Part shown: positions 32,367 to 44,880 of the stretch, piece after piece | Layout: each line of letters opens with the position of its first letter | Position numbering within the stretch: the stretch's first letter is position 1 | From: Hygrophila difformis | Lineage: Eukaryota > Streptophyta > Magnoliopsida > Lamiales > Acanthaceae | Assembly: GCA_030278955.1 (NCBI GenBank) | Contig: JAOANR010000014.1 | Coordinates: 21,640,068-21,704,067 of the forward strand | Reading direction: 5' to 3' | Length of the DNA: 64,000 bases | Translations under genes and position numbers: made by a program | The notes under the pieces: generated by a model | What the model saw: the letters and a program-made list of their open reading frames with translations, nothing else | Databases searched by the model: none | Told to the model about the DNA's origin: nothing

Positions 32367-32379
32367 GTCCACCCTCCTT
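32367..32379 (-). other. Element C polypurine tract (used)
   Basis: Minus strand AAGGAGGGTGGAC ends where the LTR begins (TGTAATACCC at 32366). The matching 5' LTR end at 40913 with its target duplication proves this tract defined U3. Confidence 0.85.
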
Positions 32380-32572
32380 AAGAATCAACTTCGTCCTCGA
32401 AGTTGTGTTTCGGCTTTTCTCGTCTCGTGCTAAGGTCTTGTGTTTGTTTTATTATGTTGTGACTGAACTTAGAATTAAAACTTCTAAGCTGCCTACGTAC
32501 CCGGTAAAGGGATCAAGCCATAACGTAGTTCAAAAGTTTACAAAAATGCACGAAAAATTAGGGGGTATGACA

Positions 32573-32585
32573 TCCTCTCCCCCTT
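32573..32585 (-). other. Second polypurine-like tract in element C (not used)
   Basis: Minus strand AAGGGGGAGAGGA followed by TGTCATACCCCC (from 32572), which looks like another LTR start about 206 bp ahead of the real one. Element D used the equivalent site. Confidence 0.75.
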
Positions 32586-32595
32586 AAGATTGCAG

Positions 32596-35500
32596 TTATG
32601 TCCCCATAACTGTGTCGGAATCGGTTTGGAACAACGTCGGGTATCGTTCTCTCATGTCGGATTCTACTTCCCAAGTTGCCGTTTCACTTTCGTGGTTTGA
32701 CCAAAGAACCTTGATCATTTTGATGGTTTTGTTCCTTGTTACTCGTTCCTTAGTATCGAGAATACGCACTGGGACTTCTTCGTAAGTCAAATCTTCGTCT
32801 AGCTCAATTATCTCCGGTTGAAGTACATGTGTCGGGTCCGGCACATACTTCTTTAGTTGCGAGACATGGAAGACATTATGAACTCTATCTAAATGTGGCG
32901 GTAAAGCCAATCGGTAGGCTAGAGTTCCGACTCGTTCTAGAATTTCGTAAGGTCCTATGTATCGAGGACTTAACTTCCCTCGTTTGCCAAAGCGCATCAC
33001 CCCCTTCATGGGTGATATCTTTAGCATGACCCTATCTCCCACTTGAAATTCTAGGTCTCGTCGTCTCACGTCGGCATAACTCTTTTGACGGTCTTGAGCG
33101 GCTTTCATCTTCCCTTGGATCACTTTGATTTGTTGAGCCATGTCTTCGATAAGTTGTGGTCCCACTACCACGGACTTATCGTTTTCTTCCCAGCTCAAAG
33201 GGCTACGGCACTTTCGTCCATACAATGCCTCGAAAGGTGCCATGCCGATACTAGCATGGTAACTATTATTATAGGAAAACTCAATCAAGGGTAAATGAGA
33301 TTCCCAATTTCCTTTGAATTCCAACACACATGCTCTCAGCATGTCTTCTAGTGTTTGGATTGTTCTTTCGGTTTGTCCATCCGTCATCGGGTGGAATGCG
33401 GTGCTCATTTTGATTTGAGTACCGAGAGCTTTTTGTAACTCCATCCAGAAATGAGAGACAAATCTACTGTCTCTATCGGAAATGATATCATGTGGTACTC
33501 CATGTCGTCGTACCACATTATCAATGTAGGCTCGGGCCAATTGGTCCATAGTCCACGTGTCTTTCATTGGGATAAATATGGCTGTCTTCGTTAGCCTATC
33601 CACAATCACCCAAATCTTGTTCATGCCTTTAGGTGATCGGGGTAATCCCGAGACAAAGTCCATTGAGATGCTATCCCACTTCCAACTTGGAATTTCTAGT
33701 GGTTGCATCAATCCTAAGGGTTTATGTCGCACTGCCTTAACCTTTTGGCAGGTGAGACATCTCGCTACGAAATTTGCCACTTCCTTCTTCATTCCCGGCC
33801 ACCAATAGATCTTCTTCAGATCTTTGTATAGCTTGTCACCTCCGGGATGTACGGAATATGGCGTGTTGTGCCCTTCCTCCATCAACCTTTGCTTCAACTC
33901 GGCACATTTAAGAGGCACACACCATCTACCTTTAAAACGGATGCTTCCATCCTCGTGGACAGCAAATCCTATTGCCTTTCCTTCGGCAATATACCCTTTT
34001 ATCTTCTCGAGTTTCGGATCGCCCGGTTGAGCGAGTCGAATCTCGTCCAATATTGGAGTTCCTATGACCATGGCATTGACCGTTTCTCTCACTGTGCCAG
34101 GATGCACAAGTTCTAACTCCAATCTTGCCAAATCCATGTACAATGCCGGCGGAATTACCAACGAGTTTGTCACGTGTTGGGTTTTCCGACTTAGGGCATC
34201 GGCTACCACATTCGCCTTCCCCTCGTGGTATGCTATCTCTAAATCGTAGTCCTTAATGAGTTCCAACCACCTTCGCTGTCTCAAATTCAACTCCTTCTGA
34301 GTAAATATATATTTCAAGCTCTTGTGGTCGGTGAACATTCGACACTTCCGCCCATAAAGATAATGTCTCCATATCTTTAGAGCGAATACGACCGCTGCCA
34401 ACTCCAGGTCATGTGTCGGATAATTTTCCTCGTGAGGTTTCAATTGGCGTGATGCATAGGCTACGACTCTCGAGTCTTGCATCAAAACACAACCTAAACC
34501 TTCCTTCGAAGCATCGCTATATACTTCGAAGTCACCATTCTCTGATGGTAGTGTTAGTACGGGTGTGGTTGTGAGTCGTTTCTTCAGCTCTTGAAACGAT
34601 GTCTCACATGCTTCGGTCCACTCGTATTTCGCTCCTTTCTTTAATAGCTGGGTCAAAGGACGTGCAATCCTTGAAAAGTCCTTCACAAATCGTCTATAAT
34701 ATCCGGCTAATCCAAGGAAACTCCTTATTTCTGTTGGACTTTTCGGAGTTGCCCATTCAGTTACGGCAGAAACTTTTGCCGGATCCACTGATACTCCATC
34801 AGCGGATACTATGTGTCCGAGAAATGCCACTTCTTTCAGCCAGAAGTCACATTTCGACAGCTTGCCGTATAGCTGGTTTCTTCGCAAGATTTTTAACACT
34901 TGATGTAAGTGCTTCGCATGCTCCTCCTCGCTCTTCGAGTAGATCAGGATGTCGTCGATGAACACTACGACACACTGGTCTAACAATTCTCGGAACACGT
35001 TGTTCATGAGATTCATGAACATGGCCGGAGCATTTGTTAACCCGAAGGATAACACTGTGAACTCGTAATGACCATATCGTGTTCGAAACGCCGTCTTCGG
35101 AATGTCCTTCTCGGCAATCCTCAATTGATGATACCCAGATCGCAAATCGATCTTCGAGAATACTAAAGCTCCCTTCAGTTGATCAAACAGATCCTCTATT
35201 CTCGGAAGGGGGTATTTATTCTTAATGGTCACTTGGTTTAGTCCTCGGTAATCTATGCAAAGACGTAGTCCTCCGTCTTTCTTCTTGACAAACAAAACCG
35301 GTGCTCCCCAAGGGGACGTACTCAGTCTTATGTAACCCTTTCCCAATAGCTCATCGAGTTGTTCCTTTAACTCCTTCATTTCCAGTGGTGCCATCCGGTA
35401 CGGAGCTTTTGAGACAGGCTCTGTCCCCGGAATGAGATCTATCGTGAATTCAAGATCTCTCTCAGGTGGCATGCCCGGAACGTCTTCAGGGAACACGTCC

Positions 35501-37326
35501 GGGTATTCTCTTACCACTGGTATGCTATCAACCTTGTTCTCTTCCGCCTCAAGGTTGTGCACATAGCACGCATATAGTTCATACCCCTTACGCATCAAGT
35601 TACTTAGTTTAAGTGCACTAACGATTTTGTTACTTTTCTTAGGGGGCTGAGAGTAAAAGATAACTCTCTTTCCCCTACTTTTTGACAAGGTGATCTTTTG
35701 CTTTTGGCATTCGATCACCGCTTTATACTGGGATAGCCAATCCATCCCCAGTATGATGTCAAAGTCTCTCAAGTTAAATTCTACCAAGTTCGCAAAGAAT
35801 TCTACGTTCTTTATCACTATAGGAATTCCGTTATATCGTTTAGAGCAAGACACTACTTCTCCAGAAGGCAATTGAATTCCTAAGCTAATTCTCTCGCACT
35901 TAGGTAGATCTAACTCAGGCACTATCCTTGATGCAATAATTGAGCTACTAGCTCCGGAATCAAATAAAATTCTAAGGGGTGTATTCAAAACGTGAAATGT
36001 ACCTGCCATCACTTCTCCTTGCGCAGGCACGTCCGCTTGGTTTACCACATTGAGCCTCCCCACAGGGCGTCCTTGGTTGCCCTGCTGATTCGCGTTCTGC
36101 TGCTGGTTTTGCTGTTGGTTTTGATTCTGTGGGGGCGGAGGTCGTTGGTTCTGGTTCTGGTTTTGCGGCCTATTTTGAGGGGGTCTGTACCCTTGGTTAT
36201 TGCCGTTTCGCCCGTTTTGGTTTTGAGGCTGTTCTTGCCCCGCGACCAAATCGTCCCTCTTCGTTATGTTCTCGAGCCTAGTTCGACAATCCCGTCGAAC
36301 GTGACCCATTCGACCGCATCGGTAACAAGCGCCTTGTTGTGGGCATCCCCTTGCCAGATGTGGTCGTCCACATCGCGGGCAAGGCGGTACCGGATCTTCT
36401 TGATTGAACCTCCTCCCAGTGTTGTTTTGTTGGGGCCTATTCGACCCTCTGCGCTGCTCGTTCCTTCCAGTGTTGTTCTCGTTTCTTGAGTCTCGGCTCC
36501 TCTTGTCTTGAGGACCCCTGCTGGACTCCCCACTCACCCTTCTTTTCAGCTGCACGCGTGCTACCGCTACAGTGCGATCGTATACGGCTTGCAAATCGGG
36601 GTAGTGTACCCCCGCGATCACTTCGCGCACAGACAGGTTCAGTCCCATCTCGAACTTCTGTGCCTTCTCCGCATCAGTAGGCACTAGCCTTGGTGCGAAC
36701 CTCACCAGCTCCTTGAAGCGGGTGTAGTATTCCTGCACCGTTTGGCTTCCTTGCTTCAACGACAGGAATTCTTCGTACATGGCAGCTTTGGTACTCAAGG
36801 GATAGAATCGATCCCTGAGTAGTTCCATCATCTCCATCCACGAGTAAGGCTCGTCATCTTCAGTCAGTTTGGCTTGCGTTGCTTGCCACCAGTCATCATC
36901 AGCTTCGCCTCCCAAGTAGTATGAAGCGACATGTACCCTCTCTCCTTCCGGACATTTGACCGCTCCTAGCAGCTTGTTAAAAGTCCGGATCCATTCCTCC
37001 AGTTTAGCTGGATCCTCCTCACCAGCATAGTGGGGCGGCTGGTAGGGATTCACCATCGCCAGGTAGTTAGGGCGAGCTTGGGGCGGAGGTACCGCCGCAG
37101 CTTGACCCTGGTTGACTTGCGCGTTCCCGAGCGCAATCAACACTTCCTCTATCGTCCTAAGACGATCGCCCACATTGTTCGGTGCGGGGGCGTCCTGCGC
37201 ACCTTGGGGTTGTTCCATCTCAGGTTGAATCGGTTCAGTGACGTTTGGTGGTGTTTCAGTAGGTATCTCAGTGGTGGTTTGGGGAGTGGTTTGAGTTCTT
37301 CCTCTTCCTCTTCCTCTGGGTGCCAT
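32596..37326 (-). CDS. gag-pol: Element C gag-pol polyprotein, intact
   Basis: A single frame of 1,576 codons from the ATG at 37326 (MAPRGRGR); an in-frame ATG 14 codons upstream exists, but element D's homologue also begins MPPRGR just after a CAGA. In order: gag capsid region ([20 protein letters not shown], a retrotrans_gag pattern); CPRCGR then the CCHC knuckle [14 protein letters not shown] (about 350); aspartic protease LFDSGASSS (about 470); reverse transcriptase with VVFIDDIL (about 800); RNase H ([30 protein letters not shown]); integrase with an HHCC finger, then D, D and E in MDFVSG, SDRDSRF and GQTERT; and a C-terminal chromodomain ([18 protein letters not shown]). Chromodomain and sequence style point to the Tekay/Del chromovirus clade. 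All catalytic residues are present, so the copy may be functional; expression is unknown. Confidence 0.96.
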   Translation of the reverse strand: MAPRGRGRGRTQTTPQTTTEIPTETPPNVTEPIQPEMEQPQGAQDAPAPNNVGDRLRTIEEVLIALGNAQVNQGQAAAVPPPQARPNYLAMVNPYQPPHYAGEEDPAKLEEWIRTFNKLLGAVKCPEGERVHVASYYLGGEADDDWWQATQAKLTEDDEPYSWMEMMELLRDRFYPLSTKAAMYEEFLSLKQGSQTVQEYYTRFKELVRFAPRLVPTDAEKAQKFEMGLNLSVREVIAGVHYPDLQAVYDRTVAVARVQLKRRVSGESSRGPQDKRSRDSRNENNTGRNEQRRGSNRPQQNNTGRRFNQEDPVPPCPRCGRPHLARGCPQQGACYRCGRMGHVRRDCRTRLENITKRDDLVAGQEQPQNQNGRNGNNQGYRPPQNRPQNQNQNQRPPPPQNQNQQQNQQQNANQQGNQGRPVGRLNVVNQADVPAQGEVMAGTFHVLNTPLRILFDSGASSSIIASRIVPELDLPKCERISLGIQLPSGEVVSCSKRYNGIPIVIKNVEFFANLVEFNLRDFDIILGMDWLSQYKAVIECQKQKITLSKSRGKRVIFYSQPPKKSNKIVSALKLSNLMRKGYELYACYVHNLEAEENKVDSIPVVREYPDVFPEDVPGMPPERDLEFTIDLIPGTEPVSKAPYRMAPLEMKELKEQLDELLGKGYIRLSTSPWGAPVLFVKKKDGGLRLCIDYRGLNQVTIKNKYPLPRIEDLFDQLKGALVFSKIDLRSGYHQLRIAEKDIPKTAFRTRYGHYEFTVLSFGLTNAPAMFMNLMNNVFRELLDQCVVVFIDDILIYSKSEEEHAKHLHQVLKILRRNQLYGKLSKCDFWLKEVAFLGHIVSADGVSVDPAKVSAVTEWATPKSPTEIRSFLGLAGYYRRFVKDFSRIARPLTQLLKKGAKYEWTEACETSFQELKKRLTTTPVLTLPSENGDFEVYSDASKEGLGCVLMQDSRVVAYASRQLKPHEENYPTHDLELAAVVFALKIWRHYLYGRKCRMFTDHKSLKYIFTQKELNLRQRRWLELIKDYDLEIAYHEGKANVVADALSRKTQHVTNSLVIPPALYMDLARLELELVHPGTVRETVNAMVIGTPILDEIRLAQPGDPKLEKIKGYIAEGKAIGFAVHEDGSIRFKGRWCVPLKCAELKQRLMEEGHNTPYSVHPGGDKLYKDLKKIYWWPGMKKEVANFVARCLTCQKVKAVRHKPLGLMQPLEIPSWKWDSISMDFVSGLPRSPKGMNKIWVIVDRLTKTAIFIPMKDTWTMDQLARAYIDNVVRRHGVPHDIISDRDSRFVSHFWMELQKALGTQIKMSTAFHPMTDGQTERTIQTLEDMLRACVLEFKGNWESHLPLIEFSYNNSYHASIGMAPFEALYGRKCRSPLSWEENDKSVVVGPQLIEDMAQQIKVIQGKMKAAQDRQKSYADVRRRDLEFQVGDRVMLKISPMKGVMRFGKRGKLSPRYIGPYEILERVGTLAYRLALPPHLDRVHNVFHVSQLKKYVPDPTHVLQPEIIELDEDLTYEEVPVRILDTKERVTRNKTIKMIKVLWSNHESETATWEVESDMRERYPTLFQTDSDTVMGT

Positions 37327-37587
37327 TCTGGTGCAAATATGATAGATTAGGGCTGGTGAATTTAGCATATAGTCTAAGCAAGTTCTATGAATGTATATGT
37401 GCGTAGTAATTTAGCACGTGGTGCTTTGTTCGGATTAAGAAGCATCGTATGCTTCGGGTTTTATTTTATTTTGTCTTGTTTTGTTTTGATTTAAAAAAAT
37501 AAATCGGGCATTTTATTTCCTCAAAAGAAATTTTAGTACAAAAGTAGAAATATTTTTCTAGCAAAACAATGTCTAACAGTAGAATCT

Positions 37588-37923
37588 CTAGTGCCTCATG
37601 ACGTCTCCCGGTGGGGTAGCAGGATCTTCCTCCGGATCTTCCTCCTCCGAACTCGGCGGTAGTAGGTCGTCAAAGATAGTGTTTAAGTCTTGCCCGTGGG
37701 AATCGATGTATTCCTTTAGTATTAAGTTTTGTGTAGTGAGGGTTTGGACTTGGCGTTCGAGTTGGTTTATGCGGTGATGATCCGCCTCTCTCAAGTTGCC
37801 CATGTGATGTAAATTGGCCTCCAACTGAGCCATACGGTACTTCATTTGCTCTAGGGTTTGGTGGGAATCGAGATGTACACTCATCATCCTGACCATCAAC
37901 TGCATCATGTCCTGACTAGCCAT
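37588..37923 (-). CDS. Element C upstream ORF, coiled-coil with acidic C-terminus
   Basis: A 111-codon frame between the primer site and gag, same strand. The middle (residues about 20-70) has heptad-like hydrophobic spacing (MKYRMAQLEANL ... INQLERQVQTL) suggesting a coiled coil. The tail is acidic (SSEEEDPEEDP). Element D has a 156-codon frame in the same place with the same layout and only loose sequence similarity. There are no cysteine or catalytic motifs. I do not recognise a family; a structural or regulatory accessory protein is a guess. The distance to gag is about 260 nt, so translation of both would need reinitiation, splicing or separate messages. Confidence 0.6.
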   Translation of the reverse strand: MASQDMMQLMVRMMSVHLDSHQTLEQMKYRMAQLEANLHHMGNLREADHHRINQLERQVQTLTTQNLILKEYIDSHGQDLNTIFDDLLPPSSEEEDPEEDPATPPGDVMRH

Positions 37924-37954
37924 CTAGCGCAAGCAAGAGATCTAGGTTAATATT

Positions 37955-38084
37955 CGCCAAGATTCTAAGTTCAATTCGCCAAGATTCTAGGTTCGAGTTT
38001 CCAAGATTCTAAGTTCAAGTTTCGCCAAGATGCTAAGTTCAAGTTTCGCCAAGATTCTAAGTTCAAGTTTCCAAGATTCTAAGG
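37955..38084 (-). repeat. Short tandem repeats in element C leader
   Basis: About six copies of a 22-24-bp unit (GCCAAGATTCTAAGTTCAAG with variants) between the primer site and the upstream ORF. A TA microsatellite follows at 38148-38171. Confidence 0.85.
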
Positions 38085-38297
38085 TCATAGCAGATATGCA
38101 ACATGCATATGCAAATGATAATTCCCCCCAATAATAATTTAATACACCATATATATATATATATATATATTTTTCCATGGGTTTTAAAATAAAAATTTTT
38201 CCATGGAAATAATACTTTAAAATTTAAAATAATAGTCAAAATATTAATAATGGGTTAAAAATAATAATGGTTTAAAAATAGTAGTTTAAAAATAGCC

Positions 38298-38312
38298 GGG
38301 CTCTGATACCAA
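38298..38312 (-). other. Element C primer-binding site, tRNA-iMet
   Basis: Minus strand TTGGTATCAGAGCCC two bases inside the LTR end at 38315, complementary to the 3' end of initiator tRNA-Met, the usual primer of chromoviruses. Confidence 0.9.
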
Positions 38313-38314
38313 CT

Positions 38315-40913
38315 TGTAACACCCCGGTTTTTGGTCACCCAGGTCGGGATGTCACCGCCACATCTCCCTAGTAAGACACGGTTTCTCCGAGCTTACTAAA
38401 GAGATGCAAGGCTTGGTATTGCAGGATTTAAAACATTTAAAGCATTCAAAATAGCCCATACAATATAATTCGAAAATAATAATAGCATAGCGCAGCGGAA
38501 ATATTTAGTTTAGTACAGTATCGCAGCGGAACATATAAAAAGGGCCGACATGGCCAAAACACGGGTTAAACAGGCCCGTTCATAATATAGTCTAAGTACG
38601 AAATTTAAAAGCAAAATAACAATCCCCCAAAATCCCATGCATGATTCGTGCTCACACAGGTTCATTCCACATATTCTGTAAAGAAAGGAATAAAAATGAT
38701 TTTGGTCAGCAAAATTGCTGAGTAAGTTAACACATGCATGATCATAGGGTTTAAAAGCCATAAATTTAATAATTTAACAAAAGCATGATAATAACATAAT
38801 ATTTAGTTTCATCTAATCCATATCCAATAGCATAATTTATCTCAGGCTCTATTTAATAACACATATCACATGGTTCAAGATAATAGCCATAATTTAAATA
38901 AAGCATTTAAATAATTTAATTTGACAACAATATCATTTAATCTAGTTTAATTTAATTAGAATCCCCATTATATTCCCGATTTGGTATTTCAAAGTTTCAC
39001 GATAAAAATCGCGATGTCAACAAGTTTAGCCGGTAGCCCGGCGGCCGCAACCGTATCAGCCATACCCAGTACCACTCCGGAGCCTCGGGAAACCCATACG
39101 GATATTCACGAGAGTGTAGGCTCTAAGTTTCGCCATTTAGGCAATCCATATCTCAAATTTAGCGCGCGGGGTCACCATCGTCCATTACGGCACAAAGTGA
39201 ATCGTTAGGGGGCACCCTGCAGAGCACTCACCCCTAATTTTAATTTATCAAGTTTGTAAGGGGATTTAGTTTTTAAAATCTGCCTTCCATTGTAATAATT
39301 TAGAAATAATATCTCAATTCGTTTCAACCCTAAAGGTTAATTCCATGTTTCAACAAGATTTCAAGATTCCGTTTCGGTAAATCTCAGTTTACTCCAAAAT
39401 TCGTCTAAAATCAGATTTAATTCCAAAAATTCCAAAATTTCATATCTGACTCGGAAACATCAAGATCTACAACTTTCGTGTTTTAACTTTTTCAATCCGA
39501 GATACCTAAGTAGGTCAAAATCGCCAATTTTCGCATAAGAAGAAATCTGTCCGAGTTTAATACATCACAGTTCAAAGATTTCAAATTCTACCATATCAAT
39601 TCAACTCCAAATTTAATGAAATTTGACAGGGATCATCTTAAGACATTTATCTACAACTTTCATGTTTGGCCAAAGATCTAAAACAGCCTAGATCCTATGT
39701 CAAAAACGTGATCAAGATCATTCCTAAGTTCCGTCCAAGATTTCAAGATCTAGAATCAAACAGGTCGGTTTCAACGGGTTTTCACATACCAAATCAACTC
39801 CCAAAATTCTCAAATTTTTACAGTGGCTAGGTCTAAGTCTTAGGAACGTTTTTCGTGTTTTAAGTTTTTCCGTTTGAGTTCGTTTTAAGGTTCGGAAAAA
39901 TTCAACAAATCTGTTGCGTCGGTAGAAAAACAAAAGTGGACAGATTTATGGTTCTTGTTGAATCTTTTAGGTTTCGAATGTTTTAAAATCTCCCAAAACC
40001 ATGTAAGGTTAACTTACAGCGTCTATGAACGTCGGGAATGTCTAGTTCGGAGGCGTGGCTTCCAGATCACCGTTTCTCCTCTCCGTTCGTCGGGTTCTAC
40101 GATCTAGATCCAATACGGGGTGTAGAAGGAAAAGAACCGAAGTTAGAATCCGTTTTCGGATTGAAACGTGAAAAGATTTATTGGACTAAAGCTTACCACA
40201 ACGTTTGGAGACCTTGGATTCTCGTCCAAGCTGCTGCCTCCGCTTGGTGCTTTCCGTCGACTCCGAATTTAGGGTTTCGAACGTATAGGAGATTGTAGGG
40301 TTTTGTATACTTGTTTGGGGCTCCCAAGGGGCTTATTTATAGAATTCTTAATCCCTAGGGCGTCCACAACCGACCTAGAAGTCTGGAGTCGAGAGATGTT
40401 CAACCGAAAGTCGAAAAATCCGCGTTCGGGCGAGAGATTCACGCAACAAACGAATCTGTGGGGTGGCGCGGTCGTGGCGCGCTAAAGCCACTTCACCGCG
40501 CGGCCACCGCGCCGACTTCGCCTGGACTTCGGTCCGGGCGGGTCGTGCGATCCGTCGTGCTTTTCCGCCTCTCTTTCGGGTTTCTATCCCTCTATGCTCC
40601 CGAATTCCGATTTCCGGGGTATCTTCGGGTTCATACTTTCTGTCTAAATTTTCGCTCGAGTCTAATTGGATGTTTTGGACTCGAATACTCGAGTTCATTA
40701 GTGTCGGGTTTTGGTGTACCATTTATCCATCCTTTTGTTTAATTAAATTCCTTTAATTCCTTTTTAAGTAAAAATCTCATTTCTCATTTCCTTATCTTTA
40801 TTTGTTTCTTTTATTTGCTGGATTTGTTTATTTATTTATAGTATTTATTTTATTTATTATTTATTTATTTAATTATTGTTTTATTTTATGTTGGAAAATT
40901 CTCGGGTATTACA
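38315..40913 (-). repeat. Element C 5' LTR (right)
   Basis: 2,599 bp, paired with 29767-32366; TGTAAC at 38315, TATTACA at 40913, followed by TCTAA. The hairpin is at 38706-38721. Confidence 0.95.
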
Positions 40914-41730
40914 TCTAATTTGCTTTGTCATTTGCAGTTTATTTTTTTTGTCGATTGAAACTCGACATATATATATTTTTTTTATTTTATTTTATATTTT
41001 TTTTTGAATCGGTTTATTGAATACCGATTTGATGAATTGATGATCATAAATTTAATGCCTTGATAAAATTCATTCTTACACACTTGGGTTTAAATTTTTT
41101 GGTCTTTTTAGAAGGCTAGGAATAATATAGAGGGCTTCAAAGAAAAATTAGGCTTAAAGGCTCAGATTGGTTAATCCTAAAGGAAAAATATTTTTGGGTT
41201 TGGAATTCAAAAGAAGGACAAAAATTTGGTTTTCTAAGTGCCTCGATCATATGCTCGATTTTTGGAATATGGCATGGTCTTGAATCGGTCTCAATTGCAA
41301 GTTCTAGTGTCCTTCAATTAAAATGATTTTCACACATCAAAGAAAAGAATGAGTAATAGTGACTCATGGCTCAAATCTCACATGGAATGGTTCATTCATG
41401 TCATACAATATTCTTAAATAAAAAACTTTGAAAAAATCTTACAATCTATTCAATTAAATTGTCAACATGAGGACTCATTACCCAACAAGATGATTATATC
41501 ATTAAATTTTTATAACTCAAAACCTCAAAAATTCATATCAAGCATGTATTCAATTATATTATCCCAATTTAAAAGTTTGAAAATTTTATCATAAACCGAA
41601 ATCAAATATGTGAATTTAAACTGACAGATTTATGCATGCTTTATGCTGGGTATAAATATAGAATACTAAAATAAACAAAATAAAAAAATAACACACTTTT
41701 TTTTTTTGAGATATTTAAGTAAAGAATCAA

Positions 41731-41763
41731 CATCCTCACATTTTGAGCCTTGCTCGAAATGTG
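41731..41763 (-). repeat. Internal polypurine-like motif with hairpin (element B, copy 1)
   Basis: CATCCTCACATTTTGAGC pairs with GCTCGAAATGTG (11 of 12 bases) around a short loop. Confidence 0.7.
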
Positions 41764-42360
41764 AGTCAATCAGTTCCCACTCAAACAAATTATCAAAATC
41801 AAAATAAAATAAAAGTGGAGGGAGGGAGGGGGAAAGTATTTACGTAAAAGTTAGAAAAATAATTCCGATAGCCTTTTCGTCAAACCAATTAAGTGTTTGA
41901 CGATTTTGGCTATGTGTGATCGCTTGGTTCATCGAACAAGGCAATTGTTCGATGCCCAATACTTAAGAAAAATTCTGATTTTCATCAAAATTGTTCAATC
42001 ACATTTTTTTTTAATTTTCTAAACATATAAAAGTTAATCTACTTGCAAAAATTAGGTTGGATTAATTATGTTCTTATAAAAATTATTCCGGATCTTAAAT
42101 TACTTTAAATTCCAGGAATATTTTCTATTATTCACAGAATTGATCCAACCGGGAACCTGTTTTGATGCTTAGTTGGACAGGGGCGACGGCGAGTGAGATG
42201 GTGCAGTGGCTTGTCCGGTGGTGGTGAAGATGATGGAAATGGGGACAGGGGCGACGGAAGTGGAGATGGTGGCCGTGGCTTGTCCCGTTTGAAGCTGTTA
42301 TTTTCTTTTTGGTGGCTCCATGATTCCTGCAAGAAAAAATACCCATTTGGTTAGGTTTTC

Positions 42361-42423
42361 CCCTCAAATCAACATCCTCACATTTAGAGTCTTAGTACTC
42401 TAAATGTTTAATTGATTTGAGGG
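42361..42423 (-). repeat. Internal polypurine-like motif with nested hairpin (element B, copy 2)
   Basis: The outer arms CCCTCAAATCAA (42361-42372) and TTGATTTGAGGG (42412-42423) are perfectly complementary. Inside, CATTTAGAGT (42381-42390) pairs with ACTCTAAATG. The CATCCTCA word lies unpaired between them. Confidence 0.8.
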
Positions 42424-42514
42424 TACTTCTCTGTTCTGAAATAAATATACTAAAATACACTAACTAACTATGAGTATCAGGAGTGTAATTCTCTTAATAA
42501 ACGACGCTGCATCC

Positions 42515-42532
42515 TCCCCGGCAACGGCGCCA
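42515..42532 (-). other. Element B primer-binding site, tRNA-Asp
   Basis: Minus strand TGGCGCCGTTGCCGGGGA abuts the LTR directly and matches the complement of the tRNA-Asp(GTC) 3' end with CCA over all 18 positions (tRNA sequence from memory). Confidence 0.8.
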
Positions 42533-44880
42533 TGAAACTTTTGACAAATTTCACTAACACGAGTATTTTCTAAAATATCCCAAGGTTGAATTTATTAAAT
42601 GAAGGAGTTATGATTTATGGAATGGGTTTAGGGATATATTAAGAGTGTCACTCTTTATTACTCAGGTGGGGTGCTTTAATTTCAAATGGCGCTGCAGTCC
42701 TCTCATGTCATGAAACTTTTGACAAGTCTCATGGTACAACCGGGATAGATTGACCTTCAGCCTGTCACACTGAGGGTCCCCGGCATATGTGCCATGATAC
42801 TTCCCATGATTTCATGTCATGAGATTCCCTGCCATGAAACTTTCGGCAGATTCCCACTGCATGAGTATTTTCCGATAAATCACGTTTTTATTTACTCGTG
42901 TTAAGAAACTGTGCCCCCGAAAGCGCACGGAGTCAAAAATTGCAGTATTTATAGTAAGTACCGGATTGTTCACTGGAGGATGTGCGATGGAAGCAGGGCC
43001 CACGCCGTTTACTAAGATTTTCCACTCGGTTACTCGATTCAAGTTTGGGATTGACTATCAACTACTTGACAGAATTTAAATTAGATTATGAAAGCAATTA
43101 AAATGAAGCAGATAAAATTATTCTAGAAAGCGAATTAAATTTAATCTAAGAAAGCAATAAACTTATTCTAAGAAAGCGGTTAAAATTATCTAAGAAAGCA
43201 GATTTAAAATGAGACAGAAGAGACAGGAAGAAAAGAATAAAGATTGGACAAGATTCAGATGAAACACAATTAAACTTCCATTTTGTTACACAGATCTTAG
43301 CTTGGGATAATCCATCAGTTAGCTAACTCTCATGTTCTCTACACCGTGTTCCCTTTAACAGACAGGTACTTACAGTAAGAGTTTACATGCTCTTAAGATA
43401 ACAAAATCTAAGATACCACAGATATACAACTGCCCCCCGCGCAGAGGTATGTCATTTATCTGTGGTGGACAAGCAACACCCGACAAATCATTTATTGAGA
43501 TGCCAAGTACTGTTATCCTTCCCCCATGTCACACCCAAAGATTCTAATCAAGCCCTGAACTATCCCTTAACTATCAGTCCTAGTAGCAGTTACACAACTC
43601 TCAATACAACCGAGTGACCTCTAACGAAAGCATTTAAAAGAAAGCGATAAAGAAAGCATTCAAAATCCTATCACTCGGAGGTTTTTGAAAGTTTGACCCT
43701 GGTAGTAAAAGAAAGCCCCTAGTCAGAATGACCGGATGTGGATCAAGAATTCCCTAATCTCGGTGAACCGCTCGCAGTGTTCACTTCCCGTCGGGTGGTT
43801 ATGAGATACAAACTAATGAAACGAACTAATAAATTAGTTCGTTCCGGATGCACTCACTCAGGACTCAAAAATAGGCTTTGGCAGAAGAGGATAGCAGTTG
43901 AAAGAATACTCAACTCTACCTTAGAAAATAACCAAGGCCCGAATGTTGTTCCTCTAGTATTATCTGTCACACCTTATCGGAATCCAAGTGGAATCTGACC
44001 CAGTGCAATATTTAATACAAGATTTCCAACAAACCGCAATTTTGGAAAATAATAAATCTGAAAATCATTCCCTATCAGGTACTAGATTCTCAATTAAAAC
44101 ACAGATCCTTTCAGTCTAGGTGAGACCTAATCGCTGACTCTGCTTCTAATTTCCCAAAATCAACCCCCAGTCGGACATGAATTAGTCATAACTGTCGAAT
44201 TTATCCCTTACTCAGATCCGGATTTTATAAAGGAATTTTTGTTGGAAATTTAATATGAGACATCTGATTAAAATCAAGACTCCTGTGTCCAAGGGAAGGA
44301 TCCCAAAATAATATTGACCACAATATCTACATAATAATATCATGCATAAATTTATAGAGAAGTATAAATTTAAATAACCCAAAATATAAGGTGGGTTTAG
44401 ACAGAAGTTGACACACAGAGATGAAATAGCCGGAGATGAGAAGAATTTATTTGGCTAAAAAGATGACTGAAATAACTGGGGTTATCCGGACTGCAAACAT
44501 CTGCTATCCAGGTCCCAACTATTCCAGGTGGAACGGTTTTAGACAGTGGAATGCCTCAAATGACAGTTGCCGCCGTCATCTCAGACTCCACTATCTGTGA
44601 ATTTGGATAAAAAAACCCACATGTTCTATTACTGCAATAATTATGAGATGGCATTGGCATATATCATCTATCATTACTACAGCTCCAGATTCAGGTTTGA
44701 AATTAAAATAAAGAAAAGAAAACTGTATCCGGGTAGGAGTCAGCTGAGCAGCTATTATAATCCCGGATGGACGAACCGCCAAGGCTTCCACCGACCACTA
44801 TTCGGACCATGCAAAATAACATTTAATAATTAATATACAGACCACGAGCTAGTTATCCGTGTGGGAATACCCGTGAAACT
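42533..44880 (-). repeat. Element B 5' LTR (right), cut by assembly gap
   Basis: Matches 23429-25770 with about 0.7% substitutions until GAATACCCG near 44873. There the two copies part: the left continues CCAACATT, the right reads TGAAACT and meets the Ns. The hairpin array lies beyond this point and so cannot be compared between LTRs. Confidence 0.85.

Larger units (their letters stand above)
29767..40913 (-). mobile_element. Element C, Tekay-type Ty3/gypsy chromovirus, structurally complete
   Basis: An 11,147-bp element with LTRs at 29767-32366 and 38315-40913 (TGTAACACC ... GGGTATTACA on the plus strand), target duplication TCTAA (29762-29766, 40914-40918), a tRNA-iMet primer site, a polypurine tract, one uninterrupted gag-pol frame with chromodomain, and an extra ORF before gag. 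About 24 substitutions between LTRs (roughly 0.9%) put it slightly older than A, B and D. It inserted in the interior of element B. Confidence 0.95.
40919..42514 (-). other. Element B interior, primer-site part
   Basis: Non-coding 1.6 kb. It contains two ATCCTCACATTT motifs with hairpins (41737-41763 and 42361-42423) and a degenerate duplicated GGGGCGACGG/GATGGTGG stretch (42178-42290). The 60-80-residue frames here show no domain. Confidence 0.65.
23429..44880 (-). mobile_element. LTR retrotransposon B, giant-LTR non-autonomous element (right end in gap)
   Basis: The LTR starting TGAAACTTTTGACAAATTTC occurs at 23429 and 42533, next to LINE X on the left and next to a perfect tRNA-Asp primer site on the right; orientation is minus. 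The left LTR is about 5.7 kb. The interior, once element C is removed, is only about 2.2 kb (29119-29766, 40919-42532) and codes for nothing. About 16 substitutions over 2.35 kb of LTR overlap (about 0.7%) make it similar in age to element A. The right LTR runs into the N gap, so the outer end and second target duplication (left candidate ATGGT, 23424-23428) are unseen. Confidence 0.85.

Noticed and set aside
32829..37350. Plus-strand frames opposite element C's gag-pol
   Set aside because: Antisense shadows of a well supported polyprotein; none shows a domain of its own.
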